DNA from: a virus
IMG/VR virus record: IMGVR_UViG_3300044293_000343
Location: 1 to 29,009 of that record
DNA: 29,009 nt
Strand: one strand, 5' to 3'
Below are positions 8,025 through 16,277 of the stretch, piece by piece. Each line of letters begins with the position of its first letter. Position 1 is the stretch's first letter. Under the pieces are notes generated by a model. It was given only the letters and a program-made list of their open reading frames with translations, ran no database searches and was not told the DNA's origin. Both the position numbers and the translations under genes were made by a program.

Positions 8025-8864
8025 TCACCCGATGCCGATGAGGTTGAACGGGCCATCGAGAAACACCTGCTCGACATAGGCCGCGGCCGGCACGGTCACG
8101 AGCTTGCCCGCGCCGTCGGTCGTCTCTTCGTAATCAACCCACAAGTATTCAAAGCCCTTCTTTTCGGGCACTACTAGACCAGCGCAGATTGGGACATCCT
8201 TTAGGGTCGGTTCCACGCCGAACTTGTGGGTCAGCTCCCAGCCCTCGCCCTGATTGAAAGACGCTTCGCAACCCATGTAGAGCAGTGAGCGCGCGCCGTA
8301 CCCGTACCACATCGCGTGGTTCGTGCGGCCCGCGAGTTCGAGCAGAACGCGCCCGTAGAGCAGGGTGATGATCGGCCGACGCACGGTGCGCTGAAAGGTC
8401 ATTCGCGGTTGCGGTGGCACCTCCGCGCCTTGCACCTTGCCGTCTTTGTCCGGCGCGATCGCGCCCATGTAATCCTTCGCCACGCCGCCGCCGCGCTTCG
8501 TTTTCGAGATGGTGGCGAGGCTTTGTGTGATCTTGAACCGTGGCGCTTCGATGCTGAACGAAAAAGACGACTCAAGGGGCGTGTCGTCGTCGAACGGCGC
8601 GACCACGTCCGGCTGGTTCGTCTGGCCGCTCGGGAACTCTCCGGTTCCGTAGGCAACTTCAACTTCCCAAATGCCGCCACCGACAGGGTTGCACGCGATG
8701 TCGCGCCGCACAAACCCAGACAGGAGCAATGAGGTTTCTTGACGCACGTATTCGTATGCGGCGTCCGGGTCGTCGGTGCCCCAGAGCATCCCGCGCCACA
8801 TCAGCGCGCCGCCCTGAAGCCCGAAGTTGAACTTGCGCGAATTGTGGGATTCGATCAGCCGCAC
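8025..8864 (-). CDS. tail/baseplate protein, hypothetical
   Basis: 279 residues from GTG 8864, 10 bp past the tape measure stop with GAGGGC ahead. It is a well-folded looking sequence with many aromatic and charged residues (KFNFGLQGGALMWRG; YGYGARSLLYMGCEASFNQ; GFEYLWVDYEE) and no signal peptide or membrane helix. Its slot directly after the tape measure is where siphophages keep the distal-tail or tail-tip proteins, so that role is inferred from order alone. I do not recognise the family. Confidence 0.5.
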   Translation of the reverse strand: MRLIESHNSRKFNFGLQGGALMWRGMLWGTDDPDAAYEYVRQETSLLLSGFVRRDIACNPVGGGIWEVEVAYGTGEFPSGQTNQPDVVAPFDDDTPLESSFSFSIEAPRFKITQSLATISKTKRGGGVAKDYMGAIAPDKDGKVQGAEVPPQPRMTFQRTVRRPIITLLYGRVLLELAGRTNHAMWYGYGARSLLYMGCEASFNQGEGWELTHKFGVEPTLKDVPICAGLVVPEKKGFEYLWVDYEETTDGAGKLVTVPAAAYVEQVFLDGPFNLIGIG

Positions 8865-8874
8865 AACGTGCCCT

Positions 8875-10500
8875 CTACTTGAAGGACAGAGCGCCGGCCA
8901 CCGCGCCCACGCCGGCGTTGATGGCTGCGAGCTGGACGTTAGCCTTCACTTGTTCCTTCAGTTGCTTCAACGGGATGTCGTCGAACAGGCTGAACCGCTG
9001 TGCCGCTTGTGCCGCAGTAAACGACCCTTGCGAGCCAACGGACACGCTCGCGCGTGCCGCGCCCGGAGACACGTTGGCCGGGAGTGCGCCCGGCCCCGGC
9101 GCGTTGGCCCGCGCGATCAGGTCGTTCATTTCCTTCTTCAAGTCGGCGATAGAACCGTTCAGTTCCGCCTCGCGCTTCGCCTTGATGAAGTCCATCACCT
9201 TCGCAATGTCGCTCGTCAGCACCCCGACGCCGGTGTTGCGCACCATGAAGTCGTTGAACTTGCCCAGCGGCGAATCCATGATCTCCGTGCCGAAGTCGTG
9301 CCAGACTTGAATGAGGCCGAGGATCAACTGCTTCCACATGATCCTGATGCCGGTGCCCGCGATCTTGAACGCAAGTTCGAGGTCGCCCTTCTTCACCGCC
9401 GCGACGATCCCGCCCCACGCATCTTGAAACGTCGCGCCCATCTCCGAAAAAGTGCTGCCGAGTGTGCGCACCGCGGCGCGCCCGGTTTCGGTTTCGGTCG
9501 CCAACAGATAGCCCAACCCGCCGCCGGCCGCGACCACAAGGGCAATGGGCGACAGCGCCAGCGCGAGCGTCGCGCCGAGCAGTTTCGCCACGCCGACCAG
9601 CACGCCCAACCCGATCGCGCCCACCTTCGCGGCAAGGCCGAGGCCCGCGAGCGCGAGGCCGACGCCGACGATTCCCGCGGCCACCTGCACGGCGATCACG
9701 ACCGCCGCTCGGTTCTCCTTCACCCACGCCGCGAGCGGCGCGAGCGCGTTCTTCAGACCGTTCAGCACGTCGGCGAGCGCCGGTGCGACGGCGAGCACCA
9801 CCTCGCGCCACACGCGGCCCAGCGCGCCGGCCGCGGCCGAGTACGCCGCGTTCGCTGCCGAAGCACGCGCCACGTCTTCGGCGCTCGCCGCGAACTGGCC
9901 CGCCAAGTCCTGTACCCCCGCGGACCCTTGGCGCAGCAGCGGCAGCAGCTTTTGAAAGTCACCACCAAGGCGCGCCGCCAGCCCAGCCGCGAGCGTCGGG
10001 TCGAGCTTCTGGAAGGCGTCCGCGATAGCCATGAACTGCTTGTTCACCGACATGCCGTTCAGCTTCTGCACGTCCACGCCGAGCAGGTCGAACGTCTTGG
10101 CGAGTTCGCCGCCGTTCATCGCCGCGTCTTGTATCCAGTCGGCCACATCGGTCAGCACGTCCGATGCGTCTTGCGCTTCGAGGTTGAACTGCTGAAACGC
10201 GCCCACCAACCCGGTGAAGCTCTCGGCCGAAATGCCCAGCGCGTTGGCGATTTGCCCCTGCTTCGCCAACCCGCGCAATTCGTCCAACGCAGGCGCGAGT
10301 GGCGCGAGCGCTGCGGCGCCGCCGGCACTCAGCGCCAAGCCCGCCTTGATCGTCAGCCCAGCGAACGAGTTGAACTTCGACTTGAGCCGATCCAGCGCAC
10401 GGTACACCTTGTTGTCTTCGGCGTACAGTTCCACAAAGGCGCGACCGGCACGAATCGCGCCCCCGCCCCCGCCCCCGCTGCTGTTGCCAACGCCGGCCAT
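8875..10500 (-). CDS. tail tape measure protein
   Basis: 541 residues. A Gly-rich start (GNSSGGGGGGAIRAG) leads into long Ala/Leu/Val-rich helices. A very hydrophobic centre (about residues 265-335, with repeated AGLGLA and VGVAKLLG stretches) is typical of tape measures that insert into the host membrane at infection. Charged coiled-coil sequence follows (MDFIKAKREAELNGSIADLK). The protein fills the tail tube and sets its length; 541 residues implies a rather short tail. It lies directly downstream of the tail-assembly chaperone frames, which is its conserved position. ATG 10500 follows the chaperone stop by 3 bp. Confidence 0.85.
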   Translation of the reverse strand: MAGVGNSSGGGGGGAIRAGRAFVELYAEDNKVYRALDRLKSKFNSFAGLTIKAGLALSAGGAAALAPLAPALDELRGLAKQGQIANALGISAESFTGLVGAFQQFNLEAQDASDVLTDVADWIQDAAMNGGELAKTFDLLGVDVQKLNGMSVNKQFMAIADAFQKLDPTLAAGLAARLGGDFQKLLPLLRQGSAGVQDLAGQFAASAEDVARASAANAAYSAAAGALGRVWREVVLAVAPALADVLNGLKNALAPLAAWVKENRAAVVIAVQVAAGIVGVGLALAGLGLAAKVGAIGLGVLVGVAKLLGATLALALSPIALVVAAGGGLGYLLATETETGRAAVRTLGSTFSEMGATFQDAWGGIVAAVKKGDLELAFKIAGTGIRIMWKQLILGLIQVWHDFGTEIMDSPLGKFNDFMVRNTGVGVLTSDIAKVMDFIKAKREAELNGSIADLKKEMNDLIARANAPGPGALPANVSPGAARASVSVGSQGSFTAAQAAQRFSLFDDIPLKQLKEQVKANVQLAAINAGVGAVAGALSFK

Positions 10501-10503
10501 GTG

Positions 10504-10788
10504 TCACCCATTCACCGAGAACGCCTCACGCGGCGGGAACCCGCCGAACGCCCGGTCGAGCAGTCGCCACCCGATCCGCGACTGCTCCGCGCGCTCCTCC
10601 GTTGTTAGTTCCGGCACCGGCTCGGGTTCGGGCCGGAACGCTTCCGGGATCACTGCCAGCGGGCTGATCGCCTGCTGCGTCCAGCCGTTGCGGTTTACGA
10701 CGAACGCGACTCCGATGCCCACCCGCAACCACTCGGCCCGCTGACGCGCCAAGCACATCGCGTGCAGTTCGCGGAGCGTCAGCCCGTG
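10504..10788 (-). CDS. tail assembly chaperone, frameshift-dependent C-terminal part
   Basis: A 94-codon frame in the -1 phase relative to the upstream chaperone and overlapping its end. It has no start codon with a Shine-Dalgarno; the first ATG (10758) lacks one. The protein text is convincing (HGLTLRELHAMCLARQRAEW, then RIGWRLLDRAFGG). In siphophages the second chaperone part (lambda gpGT) is made by -1 slippage just before the first stop, which fits this layout. The fusion would be about 241 residues. It helps load the tape measure before tail tube polymerisation and is usually absent from the virion. Confidence 0.65.
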   Translation of the reverse strand, partial: HGLTLRELHAMCLARQRAEWLRVGIGVAFVVNRNGWTQQAISPLAVIPEAFRPEPEPVPELTTEERAEQSRIGWRLLDRAFGGFPPREAFSVNG

Positions 10789-11228
10789 GGGATCGACTCC
10801 GACGACACCGGCGGCTCCGAGACAGAGTTCGAGGCCGTCAACCGTTCGAGGCGCGCCACCGCTTCCGCTTCCGCCTTCGCCAGCGCCACCGGAATCTTCT
10901 CCCGGAGCGCCTGCGCGATCCGGGACCGTGGGAAAAAATCCGCGACCGCTTCCAAGAGCGCGTCGCCCGCGACACTCAGGGTTGTGCCGTCGAACCGCTC
11001 GCCGAACTGCTCCGCGGTCACGTTCGCGGCCTTCGCCTGCTCCTCGCACAACTCCCACAGGATGCCGACGAGTTTGCCGGGATCGTCGAAGATCAGGTTG
11101 ACCCACTCGGTATTGCCCGCCCCCGCGAGCGCGAGATTGACGCCTGTGACGTCCTTCACGCGCTTCGCGCTGCCATAAGTGAGCAGCAGTTTCCACTCGT
11201 GCCCGGTATGGTCCGTGAACTTCGCCAT
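10779..11228 (-). CDS. tail assembly chaperone (gpG-like)
   Basis: 149 residues from ATG 11228. N-terminal MAKFTDHTGHEWKLLLTYG and VKDVTGVNLALAG are followed by an all-helical body with EELC-type acidic and Ala-rich helices, and a Ser-rich end. Size and position (between the tail tube/completion genes and the tape measure) fit the first chaperone frame of lambda-type phages. It probably binds the tape measure and recruits tail tube subunits. The second frame overlaps its 3' end in the -1 phase, as expected for a G/GT pair. The assignment rests on gene order and the overlapping frame rather than on a strong motif. Confidence 0.7.
   Translation of the reverse strand: MAKFTDHTGHEWKLLLTYGSAKRVKDVTGVNLALAGAGNTEWVNLIFDDPGKLVGILWELCEEQAKAANVTAEQFGERFDGTTLSVAGDALLEAVADFFPRSRIAQALREKIPVALAKAEAEAVARLERLTASNSVSEPPVSSESIPTG
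10788..10791 (-). promoter_or_regulatory. putative -1 ribosomal slip site (CCCC)
   Basis: In frame 0 the codons are ATC CCC ACG GGC TGA. A tRNA-Pro on CCC (10790-10788) can re-pair one base back on CCC (10791-10789) and continue as CAC GGG CTG in the second frame, three codons before the stop. It is not a canonical two-codon slippery heptamer, so slippage elsewhere in the overlap is possible. Confidence 0.35.
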
Positions 11229-11236
11229 TGTTGGCC

Positions 11237-11692
11237 TCAGCGGATCGCGTTTTTGAACATCGCCGGTGCCTTCGGCAACTCGGCCTTGAACGCAGGCCCC
11301 ATGTACGGGCGAGCGCGCACGCCGCCCTTGCCGGTTTCGAGGTTTTCCGGCGCACCCGTGCGCGGCCCGCCAAGCGCCGGGCCGATTACGACGCTCTTTG
11401 TGGTCGGGTCGTAGCTGAAGAAGATCAACTCTCGCAAGGGCGACGACGCTCGCTTGGTCACGGTGCCGCGGTTCTTGTTCTTCACGTTGCGCGTGAACCG
11501 CTCCGACTTGTGAGCGTGCGGCGGTTTGCCCGGCGCGCTCGTGCCCTTCTTGTACCGAATGCTGCTCTTCGCGCGCCGCCGCACGAACGCGCCGAACTTC
11601 GACAGCGCGCGACGCTCGCCGGCACTGAGCGCATCGCGCACGGCCGCGGTGTCGAGGAAAAACTTCTTGACGCTGTTCACGTCGAACGGCAC
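11237..11692 (-). CDS. head-tail/minor tail protein (HK97 gp10-like candidate)
   Basis: About 151 residues from GTG 11692, chosen because GAGG lies 8 nt upstream and directly after the tail tube stop; GTG 11719 would overlap that gene. A helical N-terminus (FDVNSVKKFFLDTAAVRDAL) leads to a basic stretch (LSKFGAFVRRRAKSSIRYKKG), a PGKPPHAHK loop, and beta strands LRELIFFSYDPTTKSVVIGP. The C-terminus, with RPYMGPAFKAEL, is typical of gp10-type neck proteins. It probably works in tail completion or head-tail joining. Confidence 0.6.
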   Translation of the reverse strand: MPFDVNSVKKFFLDTAAVRDALSAGERRALSKFGAFVRRRAKSSIRYKKGTSAPGKPPHAHKSERFTRNVKNKNRGTVTKRASSPLRELIFFSYDPTTKSVVIGPALGGPRTGAPENLETGKGGVRARPYMGPAFKAELPKAPAMFKNAIR

Positions 11693-11702
11693 GGCGCGCC
11701 TC

Positions 11703-12194
11703 TTATGCGTAGGTGCCACCCGAAGCGCCCGGCGTGGCGAACGTCAGCGCGCCGGCCGTGACGAGCACCGCCTTCGTGGGGTTCGTGTCGTCCATCGGCT
11801 TCAGAACGAGGTCGAGGAACCCCCCGCCGTTCAGCGATTGGTCGTCGTTGCCCTGAAACACCTGCGCGTCGTACCGCCAGCCGCGCACGTCGTTGGTGGC
11901 CTTGTCGCCGTCCAGGACCAGCACATCGAGCACCCCGTCGGACATCAAGGCGTCCACGAACGCGCCGTACACGCTGTTGCCCGGCACCTTCTTGAGCTTC
12001 ACACTCATCTCAAGGCCTAGCATCGACTTCTTCATGCTCTTGACGCGCGAGCCGCGCGAACTGATGTCGGCCTCGTCCCACTGCGGACTCACCGACACGT
12101 CGCCGGCGATGGCAACTTCCGCCCACGTCGGCGAGTTGTAGGTGCCGCCGCTGCGGTAGTAGAGCTTCGACAGAATGCCGATCGGCGTCCCCAT
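11703..12194 (-). CDS. major tail tube protein
   Basis: 163 residues from ATG 12194 with GAGGTG ahead. It starts MGTPIGILSKLYYRSGGTYN and holds AIAGDVSVSPQWDEADISSR, then LEMSVKLKKVPGNSVYGAF and LDVLVLDGDKATNDVRGWRY. This beta-rich layout is like tail tube proteins of TP901-1/lambda gpV type, whose hexamer rings stack around the tape measure. The gene sits between tail-completion genes and the chaperones, its usual place. Confidence 0.75.
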   Translation of the reverse strand: MGTPIGILSKLYYRSGGTYNSPTWAEVAIAGDVSVSPQWDEADISSRGSRVKSMKKSMLGLEMSVKLKKVPGNSVYGAFVDALMSDGVLDVLVLDGDKATNDVRGWRYDAQVFQGNDDQSLNGGGFLDLVLKPMDDTNPTKAVLVTAGALTFATPGASGGTYA

Positions 12195-12204
12195 AGTGCA
12201 CCTC

Positions 12205-12648
12205 TTACGGACGTTCGCGGTAGGTCACGTTCAGCACGCTCAGGAACAGTTTCCGAGCGGTCAGTTCTTCAAGGTCGAACACCGTGCTCACCGCGGTTTC
12301 TTGCGCCCACAGCGAAGACAGCAGCAGGCTTTCGGGATCGCCCAGTACGCCCAGCAGTGATTCGCACCACTCCACCCGCTCGTCGGTCCACGCGTCCGGC
12401 GGGAAACCCTGTTCGTCGTACTTCTCCACGACCAGCAGCACAAACGCGTAATCGTCCTGCGAGAAGCCTCGCGCAATGTTCTCGCTGCCGTACTCGCTCG
12501 GAAACACGTACACCTTGCGCCCGGTGTGCGTCTTGCTGTCGATGTCGAACCGCCACGGCGCTAGTACCGCATCCGGGTTGCTCGGCGTCCACCACGCGGA
12601 GATGACCGCCGCCAGCGCGTTCCGCACTTCGACGATGCGCGCGGCCAT
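12205..12648 (-). CDS. tail terminator / tail completion protein candidate
   Basis: 147 residues from ATG 12648, which overlaps the previous stop as ATGA; the longer frame upstream reads through the neighbour. An N-terminal helix (RIVEVRNALAAVISAWW) is followed by alternating strands with KVYVFPSEY, DDYAFVLLVVEKYDEQG, a helix with WCESLLGVLG, and a final strand FLSVLNVTYRERP. This alpha/beta plan and size fit the small proteins that cap the tail tube. Support comes mainly from position between connector and tube genes. Confidence 0.55.
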   Translation of the reverse strand: MAARIVEVRNALAAVISAWWTPSNPDAVLAPWRFDIDSKTHTGRKVYVFPSEYGSENIARGFSQDDYAFVLLVVEKYDEQGFPPDAWTDERVEWCESLLGVLGDPESLLLSSLWAQETAVSTVFDLEELTARKLFLSVLNVTYRERP

Positions 12649-13025
12649 CAGTCCACCTCGACGCAGTGAACGCGGTGAACCAGCCGCTGCGCGTCCGAGA
12701 ACCGCACGTCGGGTTCGTCCGGGAACACGGTTCCCACCTCGAACACGACCGCGGTGCCGTTGATCGTCTCGGTGATGCGGTCGCCGCGCACCGGCGCGGT
12801 TCCGCCCAGCGCCGACACCGGAATCAGGTAGTCCCGGTCGCCCCACACCACCGCCGCGTTGCCCTCGTTCGACTGTCGCTTGAACCCAGTGTTGCCCACC
12901 CACGCAACGCCAGTCAGCTCAACCGTGCCGCCCGCGAGGCGCGTGTACACGATGGCCCCGCCCGGCGCTGCCGCCGTCGGCATCTTCTCCGCGAGCCACG
13001 CACCGGCGCGGTTGAGGAGTCCCAT
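12648..13025 (-). CDS. head-tail connector / head closure protein candidate
   Basis: 125 residues from ATG 13025; an upstream extension runs into noncoding sequence. After a helical N-terminus (LLNRAGAWLAEKM) it is all-beta: GAIVYTRLAGGTVELTGVAW, then DRDYLIPVSAL, RGDRITETINGTAVVFEV and YRTL-like VHRVHCVEVD at the end. The pattern of a residue-level tuning protein with RGDRI and a final RVH strand is common in small connector proteins between capsid and tail genes. The stop overlaps the next start. Confidence 0.55.
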   Translation of the reverse strand: MGLLNRAGAWLAEKMPTAAAPGGAIVYTRLAGGTVELTGVAWVGNTGFKRQSNEGNAAVVWGDRDYLIPVSALGGTAPVRGDRITETINGTAVVFEVGTVFPDEPDVRFSDAQRLVHRVHCVEVD

Positions 13026-13120
13026 GCGAACCTCTGTGAATCCGAGTCGGTGCGGTTGGAGTCGAGCCAAAGGAACACGGCTTATGAGGCCGCGCGGGGC
13101 ACCCGCCCTCACACCGAAAG

Positions 13121-13142
13121 GCCGGCGGCGCGCCGCTTGGCC
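13121..13142. terminator. GC-rich hairpin after the decoration gene
   Basis: The self-complementary GCGGCGCGCCGC (13125-13136) is flanked by GGCC on both sides and followed on the minus strand by TTTCGG. It is the only notable element in the 124-bp gap 13026-13149. It could weaken transcription between head and tail genes; the T-run is too short to be sure. Confidence 0.3.
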
Positions 13143-13149
13143 GAGTCGC

Positions 13150-14127
13150 TTACTGCTCCATCGTCCGCAGTTCGGCACGGTCCACATACACCGGGCCGGC
13201 GGTTTCGGTGCCGGTGGTCTTTTCGAGGTGAATCAGCAAGCCCAGCGGCCCGGTCGCCGCCGCGATGTTGCCGAGGTTCGCGGTCGCCGCGAGCACCTCT
13301 ACGCCGTCCACGTAATACTTCACGTTCGACGGGTCGCGCGCGTCGAGCCAGAACTCCACGCGGTTCGCCACCGCGCTGCCGGCGGTGATGTCTACCGTCG
13401 TGTCCGTGGCGGCCACTTCGGTGGTGCCGTCGTCGCTCTCCGCGAGGATGTTCAGCGAGCCGCCGTCGATGTGGAAGAACGCGCTCTCGGTGATCGCGTC
13501 CGCGTCGGTCGTGCTGGTGCCGTTCGCCAGACCGAAATTCAAGTCCACCGTCGAGCCGGAGCCGTTCGCCGCGAGCCGGATGATGAACTCGGCGATGGGG
13601 TTGCTGGACAGCGCCACGCGGTCCACGCTCAGCAGGTCCACACACTGCGCTTCGTTGGTCGCGGCCAGCGAGAGGCCCGGCACGCCGCCCCGGATCGGCG
13701 GGATGCCGAAGCCGCCGGCCGCGGCGGTGCCCGTCGCCACCGACAGCGCGCCGTCGCGGAGCACGTCGATTTGCGCCCGCGGATCGACGTTCAGGTTGAC
13801 CACGCATTCGGTGTCGGCCGAAGCCGCGTCGCCCATCACGCGACCGAGATAGAAGTCCCGGTCGTTGACCTTCTTGAAGGTCACGGCGTTCGCGCTGTGA
13901 TCCCAGTACGCCCGCCCGCCGTCGAGCAGCACGACGCCCGCCGTCTTCGGCATCGTGAACTGGCCTTCTGTGAGGTAGCTCGCCACGTCGCCGCTCGCGG
14001 CGGCGTTTAGCCCTTGTTTCACTCCGGCCCGCCCGTCGCTCAGTTGGCGCACTTCGCCCGCGCTCGCCGCGGCTGCCAGAGTCACGCGGCGGTCGTGTTC
14101 GCCGCGAACGAGAGTCGCATCGGCCAT
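13150..14127 (-). CDS. capsid decoration protein, DUF2190-like with C-terminal beta-sandwich
   Basis: 325 residues. The first about 115 residues (AGVVLLDGGRAYWDHSANAV, then DRDFYLGRVMGDA) fit DUF2190, a small beta domain used as a head decoration or trimeric spike base. The remaining 200 residues are a Ser/Thr/Asp-rich beta region resembling a concanavalin-like jelly roll (FIIRLAANGSGSTVDLNFGL; RVEFWLDARDPSNVKYYVDG; PVYVDRAELR), which may bind glycans. It lies next to the capsid gene, separated by 86 bp with a hairpin. The fusion implies that the extra domain is displayed on the head surface. Confidence 0.65.
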   Translation of the reverse strand: MADATLVRGEHDRRVTLAAAASAGEVRQLSDGRAGVKQGLNAAASGDVASYLTEGQFTMPKTAGVVLLDGGRAYWDHSANAVTFKKVNDRDFYLGRVMGDAASADTECVVNLNVDPRAQIDVLRDGALSVATGTAAAGGFGIPPIRGGVPGLSLAATNEAQCVDLLSVDRVALSSNPIAEFIIRLAANGSGSTVDLNFGLANGTSTTDADAITESAFFHIDGGSLNILAESDDGTTEVAATDTTVDITAGSAVANRVEFWLDARDPSNVKYYVDGVEVLAATANLGNIAAATGPLGLLIHLEKTTGTETAGPVYVDRAELRTMEQ

Positions 14128-14179
14128 GTTCGCACCTGTTCAGGTTGTTGGGTTGTTCGCGGCAATGAATCGGTCAGTC

Positions 14180-14200
14180 GGCGGCGCACGGTGCGCCGCC
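14180..14200. terminator. strong hairpin between capsid and decoration genes
   Basis: GGCGGCGC (14180-14187) pairs with GCGCCGCC (14193-14200) around a 5-nt loop, 13 nt past the capsid stop in the direction of transcription. No T-run follows, so it may stabilise the capsid mRNA 3' end or cause partial stopping rather than full termination. Confidence 0.4.
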
Positions 14201-14213
14201 AGAAGTTTGCTAA

Positions 14214-16277
14214 TTAGGCGGCACCCTTGCTCTTCACGCCGCCGCGGTGCGACTGCTTGCGCACCCCAAAATCGTGGTAGCCGCGCATCTGAATGCCGAG
14301 CACGTTGAAGTCCGCGTCGGCCGTCTCGACCGTCGGCGACTCCACGCCGTTCAGGTACGCGAGTTCGATGACCGGCTCGTCCATCGGGTCGGCGAGCAGA
14401 TACCACCCGGTCGTGCTGTAGCCCGTGTACGAGGTGTTGCTCAGGTACGCGGACACCGCCGGACGGTACTTGCCGGCGTGCGTGTTACGGTTCGGAACCT
14501 GCGCGGTCGTCGCCGCGCCGCCCGTGTTGTAGTTGCCCGACGTGTACAACTCGTCGGCCGTTTGCTCCTCTTCCGGCGGCACGAGCAGGATGCGCGGCTC
14601 CACGCCGAGCGGCTTGCCGTCCGGGTCGGTCAGCTTGCGGAACTTCTGCACGGCCGTCTTGAGTGACGAGGCTTGCAGGTTGGTGGCCGCGCCCTCGAAG
14701 TAGTTGTTGTTCCCGCTCGTGAAGAACGTGCTGTTGTCGAGGAACGCGGTCCAGCCCACGTCGTTCACCTTCAACCCGGCCCCGCGGCCGATCCGCTGCG
14801 GCAATGCGGTGAGCGCCCCGAGGTCGTCGTTGATCTGATCCTGCCGCGTGACCGCGAACATCACGCCGTAGGTGTCCACCTTGTTCGTGAACGACTGCTC
14901 GCTCGCCTTGCCGTGCGGGATTTCGCCGCCCGGCCCAATCAGTTCGTACTGGAACGCGCCGGTCATCCGGTAGGATGTCATCTCCTTGAAGTCGCTGGCG
15001 TTCTTCTTGGCCGCGATTGCGAACAGCGTTTGCTCCACGCTCATGTAGCCCATGAGCAAAAACTTGTTCGCGGTGTTCGACAAGATGCCGTTGATGTCCG
15101 CGCCCGAAAACGCGGCCTTGATGATGTCGCGGTGGTTGGCCTTGAAGTTGTGAGAGCCGTGGTACCCGTTCGCCATCGCCGCGTTCAGGAGAAGCTCTTG
15201 CAGCCCGAGCCGGCCCTTGTATCGGTCGTGCGCGGCCTGCATCGTTTGCGCGTCAAAGTGCTTCTCCGCGCCTTCCAGCCGCCCCGCTTGCGCGAGCGCG
15301 GCTTCGATCACGCGCGGGTTGTCCGCGGTCGGACGGCCCGCACCGGTGTTGAATTGCACGCTCGCGCGGGCGGCGCGCAGTGCGTCCAACTCGAAGTCCT
15401 TCGCGTCGGTGCCGTCGCGCACTGCGGCGTCGATCTTCGCACCGTCCACATCGTACTTCTTGCCCGCAGCTTGAATCGCGGTCACGCGCGCGGTTTCCGC
15501 CGCGAGCTTCGCGCGGAGAGCTTCAACCGGATCGGGTTCGGGCTTTTTGGTTTCCAGTGGCTTCACTTTCGCGGCTTCTTGTTCGGCTTCAAATGCCGAA
15601 CGGAGCGCGGCCTTTTGGACTTCGTTGAGGTCGGCCGAGTTGAACCCTCGCGCCGCGAGCCACTGCTCAAAATTCATCGGGTTCTCCCGGTTTGCGGAAA
15701 CGGACGCGCTCGTTGCCGAGTCCGCGCCCATCGGAACAAAACTGATCTCACCCAACACCGACGCGCGCACGACGTACAACGGGCCGGTGAACGACTTCCC
15801 GTTCACCTTCACCGTCTGGTCGCGGTCCACGAACTCCAGCCGTTGCACGCTCGCGCCGATGCTCGCCTGCCACGGGAAGCCGTTGTCGGCAAGTCCGATC
15901 ACCTCTTGTGCCGCGTCGCCCGTGCCGCTGATGATCCCGCTCGCGCGGATGCGCTGCGGAGTAATCTCGATGCTCGCGGTGTGGCCGACGATGCGCTCGG
16001 GGTCGTGCTGACGCAGGATCGGCAAGTCTTGCCGCGGCACCTCGACGCCGGCCAAGTCCAACACCACCGGCAAGCCGAACCCGACCGCCCGCATCGCGCC
16101 GCCGGTGTAGGCGGTCATTGCGAATTTGCGCCGCTTCGGCTTGTCGCCCGCCGCGTCAACGCTCGCGTCTTCCGCGAGCAGTTCGAAGTCCGCGCTGCAC
16201 CCTTCGATGCGCAGTGTGTTCGGGGTCGAGGTGCCGTCGGCGCGGAGCCAGTGTGTCAGGAGCTTCGGTTCACGCAT
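14214..16277 (-). CDS. fused prohead protease, scaffold and major capsid protein
   Basis: 687 residues. Residues about 50-190 look like an HK97-type prohead protease: a His in ILRQHDPERIVG and a Ser in the SIG motif of QASIGASVQRLEF, then ASVLGEISFVPMGAD. From about 200 there is a charged helical scaffold (MNFEQWLAARGFNSADL, then AALRSAFEAEQEA). From about 300 to the end comes an HK97-fold capsid with GLQELLLNAAMANGY, TPF-like YLLADPMDEPVIELAYLNG and a basic tail. The protease would cut the scaffold during head maturation. ATG 16277 overlaps the portal stop. A second start with its own Shine-Dalgarno lies inside at 15677, so two products are likely. Confidence 0.82.
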   Translation of the reverse strand: MREPKLLTHWLRADGTSTPNTLRIEGCSADFELLAEDASVDAAGDKPKRRKFAMTAYTGGAMRAVGFGLPVVLDLAGVEVPRQDLPILRQHDPERIVGHTASIEITPQRIRASGIISGTGDAAQEVIGLADNGFPWQASIGASVQRLEFVDRDQTVKVNGKSFTGPLYVVRASVLGEISFVPMGADSATSASVSANRENPMNFEQWLAARGFNSADLNEVQKAALRSAFEAEQEAAKVKPLETKKPEPDPVEALRAKLAAETARVTAIQAAGKKYDVDGAKIDAAVRDGTDAKDFELDALRAARASVQFNTGAGRPTADNPRVIEAALAQAGRLEGAEKHFDAQTMQAAHDRYKGRLGLQELLLNAAMANGYHGSHNFKANHRDIIKAAFSGADINGILSNTANKFLLMGYMSVEQTLFAIAAKKNASDFKEMTSYRMTGAFQYELIGPGGEIPHGKASEQSFTNKVDTYGVMFAVTRQDQINDDLGALTALPQRIGRGAGLKVNDVGWTAFLDNSTFFTSGNNNYFEGAATNLQASSLKTAVQKFRKLTDPDGKPLGVEPRILLVPPEEEQTADELYTSGNYNTGGAATTAQVPNRNTHAGKYRPAVSAYLSNTSYTGYSTTGWYLLADPMDEPVIELAYLNGVESPTVETADADFNVLGIQMRGYHDFGVRKQSHRGGVKSKGAA
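15677..15688 (-). promoter_or_regulatory. internal ribosome binding site and start for scaffold-capsid
   Basis: GGGAG (15688-15684) lies 6 nt before an in-frame ATG (15677) within the protease-capsid gene. The encoded N-terminus, MNFEQWLAARGF, looks like a normal scaffold start. A 487-residue protein lacking the protease would be made, comparable to nested capsid-region starts in lambda (C/Nu3). Confidence 0.6.

Noticed and set aside
8827-10608. Very long plus-strand open frame opposite the tape measure gene
   Set aside because: His/Arg-rich shadow translation caused by high GC third positions; the minus-strand tape measure explains the sequence. The same holds for plus-strand frames opposite the capsid, portal and primase genes.
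10789-11373. Upstream part of the 289-codon frame that contains the second chaperone part
   Set aside because: Before about 10788 the frame is Arg-rich nonsense overlapping the gp10-like and first chaperone genes. Only the downstream 94 codons look like protein.
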